Source: UBA4416 sp020846025
Lineage (GTDB): Bacteria; Bacteroidota; Bacteroidia; B-17B0; Aurantibacillaceae
DNA: 6,712 nt
Assembly: GCA_963169295.1 (NCBI GenBank)
Contig: CAUJDD010000053.1
Coordinates: 1 to 6,712, forward strand
Direction: 5' to 3'
The position numbers and the translations under genes are program-made. The notes beneath the pieces were generated by a model. The model saw only the letters and a list, made by a program, of their open reading frames with translations. It was not told the DNA's origin and did not search any database. Within the stretch, counting starts at the first letter, position 1, and each line of letters opens with the position of its first letter. This document shows, in pieces, positions 5,569 through 6,712 of the stretch.

Positions 5569-6712
5569 TTATATCTTTAGTAATTTCACAAATTGCAAGG
5601 TGGCCTCCATCTCTTGATACATCATCTTATCTTCTGTAATAAAAGGAATCGTCTTTCTGAATTCAGCCAAAAACTTCTCAATTTTTTTTGAAGATTTTTT
5701 TGGCCTTCTAAATTCTATAGCTTGCGATGCATTTAATAATTCTATTGAGAGTATTCGTTCTACATTTTGTATCACTTTAAAACACTTAGTAGCCGCATTA
5801 GCTCCCATACTCACATGATCTTCTTGTCCATTACTCGATACGATGCTATCTACACTTGCAGGCGTACACCATTGTTTGTTTTGACTTACAATACTTGCAG
5901 CAGTGTATTGTGGAATCATAAAGCCAGAGTTTAATCCTGGTTTAGCCACTAAAAAAGCAGGTAAATGACGCAGCCCTGAAATTAATTGATAAACTCTTCT
6001 TTCTGATATATTACCAAGCTCGGCTATGGCAATTGATAAAAAATCTAATGAAATAGCTAAAGGTTGTCCATGAAAATTACCACCACTTATTACTTCATCA
6101 TCTTCCGGAAACACCGTTGGATTATCGGTTACTGAATTAATTTCAGTTTCAAAAACAGAGACAACATAACTTGTAGCATCTTTAGTAGCACCATGAACTT
6201 GCGGAATACATCTAAACGAATACGGATCTTGAACATGTTCTTTTCTTTGTGCTAAAATTTCGCTTCCTTGTAAATAACCTCGAATAGTTCTTGCTGTGTC
6301 TAATTGCCCTTTATGCGGGCGAATGATATGAATATTATCTTTAAATGGCTCTATTCTTCCATCAAAAGCATCTAATGAAATAGCACTTACTAAATCAGCT
6401 ACTTTATTTAATTTTTGTGCCTTTAACAAACACCAAACTCCATAAGCGCTCATAAATTGTGTGCCATTTAATAAGGCTAATCCTTCTTTAGATTTTAATT
6501 TAATAGCTTGCCACTTTAGTTTTTTTAATACTTCGGCAGCCGAGTATTTTCTACCTTGATAACATACCTCGCCTAAGCCCAACAATGGCAAACATAAATG
6601 AGCTAATGGTGATAAATCGCCCGATGCACCCAAAGAACCTTGTTCGTAAACAACAGGGTAGATTTTATGATTATAAAAATCTATTAATCGTTCAACAGTT
6701 TGTAATTGCACG
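5569..6712 (-). CDS. hutH: Histidine ammonia-lyase (partial, N-terminus beyond the right edge)
   Basis: 380 codons of a MIO-type ammonia-lyase that removes ammonia from L-histidine to give urocanate, the first step of histidine breakdown in the cytosol. The self-cyclising Ala-Ser-Gly that forms the MIO cofactor is at visible residues 29-31 in GSLGASGDLSPLAH. Further active-site blocks are LLNGTQ (80-85), QDPYSFRCIPQVHG (161-174, with the catalytic-type Tyr and Arg), SGGNFHGQPLA (209-219), GLNSGFMIPQYTAAS (259-273) and NGQEDHVSMGA (294-304). The Glu in QEDHVS favours histidine over phenylalanine lyases, which have Gln there; the other specificity-loop residues are in the missing part. In known HALs (about 500 residues) the MIO Ala is near 142, so about 115 residues are absent. 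The GTG at 6711-6709 is most likely an internal Val (VQLQTVERL), not a start. The C-terminus is intact and is followed after 6 bp by the TIMP-like gene. Confidence 0.93.
   Translation of the reverse strand, partial: VQLQTVERLIDFYNHKIYPVVYEQGSLGASGDLSPLAHLCLPLLGLGEVCYQGRKYSAAEVLKKLKWQAIKLKSKEGLALLNGTQFMSAYGVWCLLKAQKLNKVADLVSAISLDAFDGRIEPFKDNIHIIRPHKGQLDTARTIRGYLQGSEILAQRKEHVQDPYSFRCIPQVHGATKDATSYVVSVFETEINSVTDNPTVFPEDDEVISGGNFHGQPLAISLDFLSIAIAELGNISERRVYQLISGLRHLPAFLVAKPGLNSGFMIPQYTAASIVSQNKQWCTPASVDSIVSSNGQEDHVSMGANAATKCFKVIQNVERILSIELLNASQAIEFRRPKKSSKKIEKFLAEFRKTIPFITEDKMMYQEMEATLQFVKLLKI

Noticed and set aside
6709..6711. GTG as the true start of the histidine ammonia-lyase
   Set aside because: The MIO motif would fall at residue 29 instead of about 142, so the N-terminal domain lies beyond the window edge and this GTG is an internal Val codon.

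Overview
The window reads as ordinary chromosomal sequence from a low-G+C member of the Bacteroidota (Flavobacteriia-like or a near relative). The basis is strong A+T bias, protein families that look like Bacteroidota versions, start regions with no recognisable Shine-Dalgarno, and two copies of the Bacteroidota -7 promoter motif TAnnTTTG just upstream of genes. The genus cannot be fixed from this sequence. No RNA gene, insertion sequence, phage gene or CRISPR array is visible. Seven genes are supported, two of them cut by the window edges.

Left part (1-2718, all minus strand): the 5' end of an ABC exporter gene (1-402), an arginase (437-1402) 34 bp upstream of it in the same direction, and a thiolase/acetyl-CoA acetyltransferase (1534-2718). 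A strong intrinsic terminator (1479-1512) closes the thiolase unit. A separate -7 motif (1422-1429) then starts the arginase-ABC unit. The thiolase has its own -7 motif (2740-2747).

Middle (2719-4166): a 182-bp divergent intergenic region, then a plus-strand, membrane-anchored metallophosphoesterase (2901-4166). Its stop codon overlaps the stop codon of the convergent rhomboid gene by 4 bp.

Right part (4163-6712, all minus strand, read right to left): a histidine ammonia-lyase missing about its first 115 residues (5569-6712), then after only 6 bp a small secreted or lipid-anchored protein with a TIMP/netrin-like cysteine pattern and a C-terminal membrane helix (4987-5562), then after 80 bp a rhomboid intramembrane serine protease (4163-4906). 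The last two both start at GTG. Nothing that looks like a terminator separates the three, so they may share a transcript.

Metabolically, arginase (arginine to ornithine and urea), histidine ammonia-lyase (histidine to urocanate) and thiolase (acyl-CoA chemistry) fit amino-acid and acid catabolism, but they lie in separate transcription units and no dedicated pathway cluster is visible. The item most worth a second look is the rhomboid protease next to an uncharacterised protein that ends in a single membrane helix, a possible protease-substrate pair. I see no convincing evidence for a wholly new multi-gene system.
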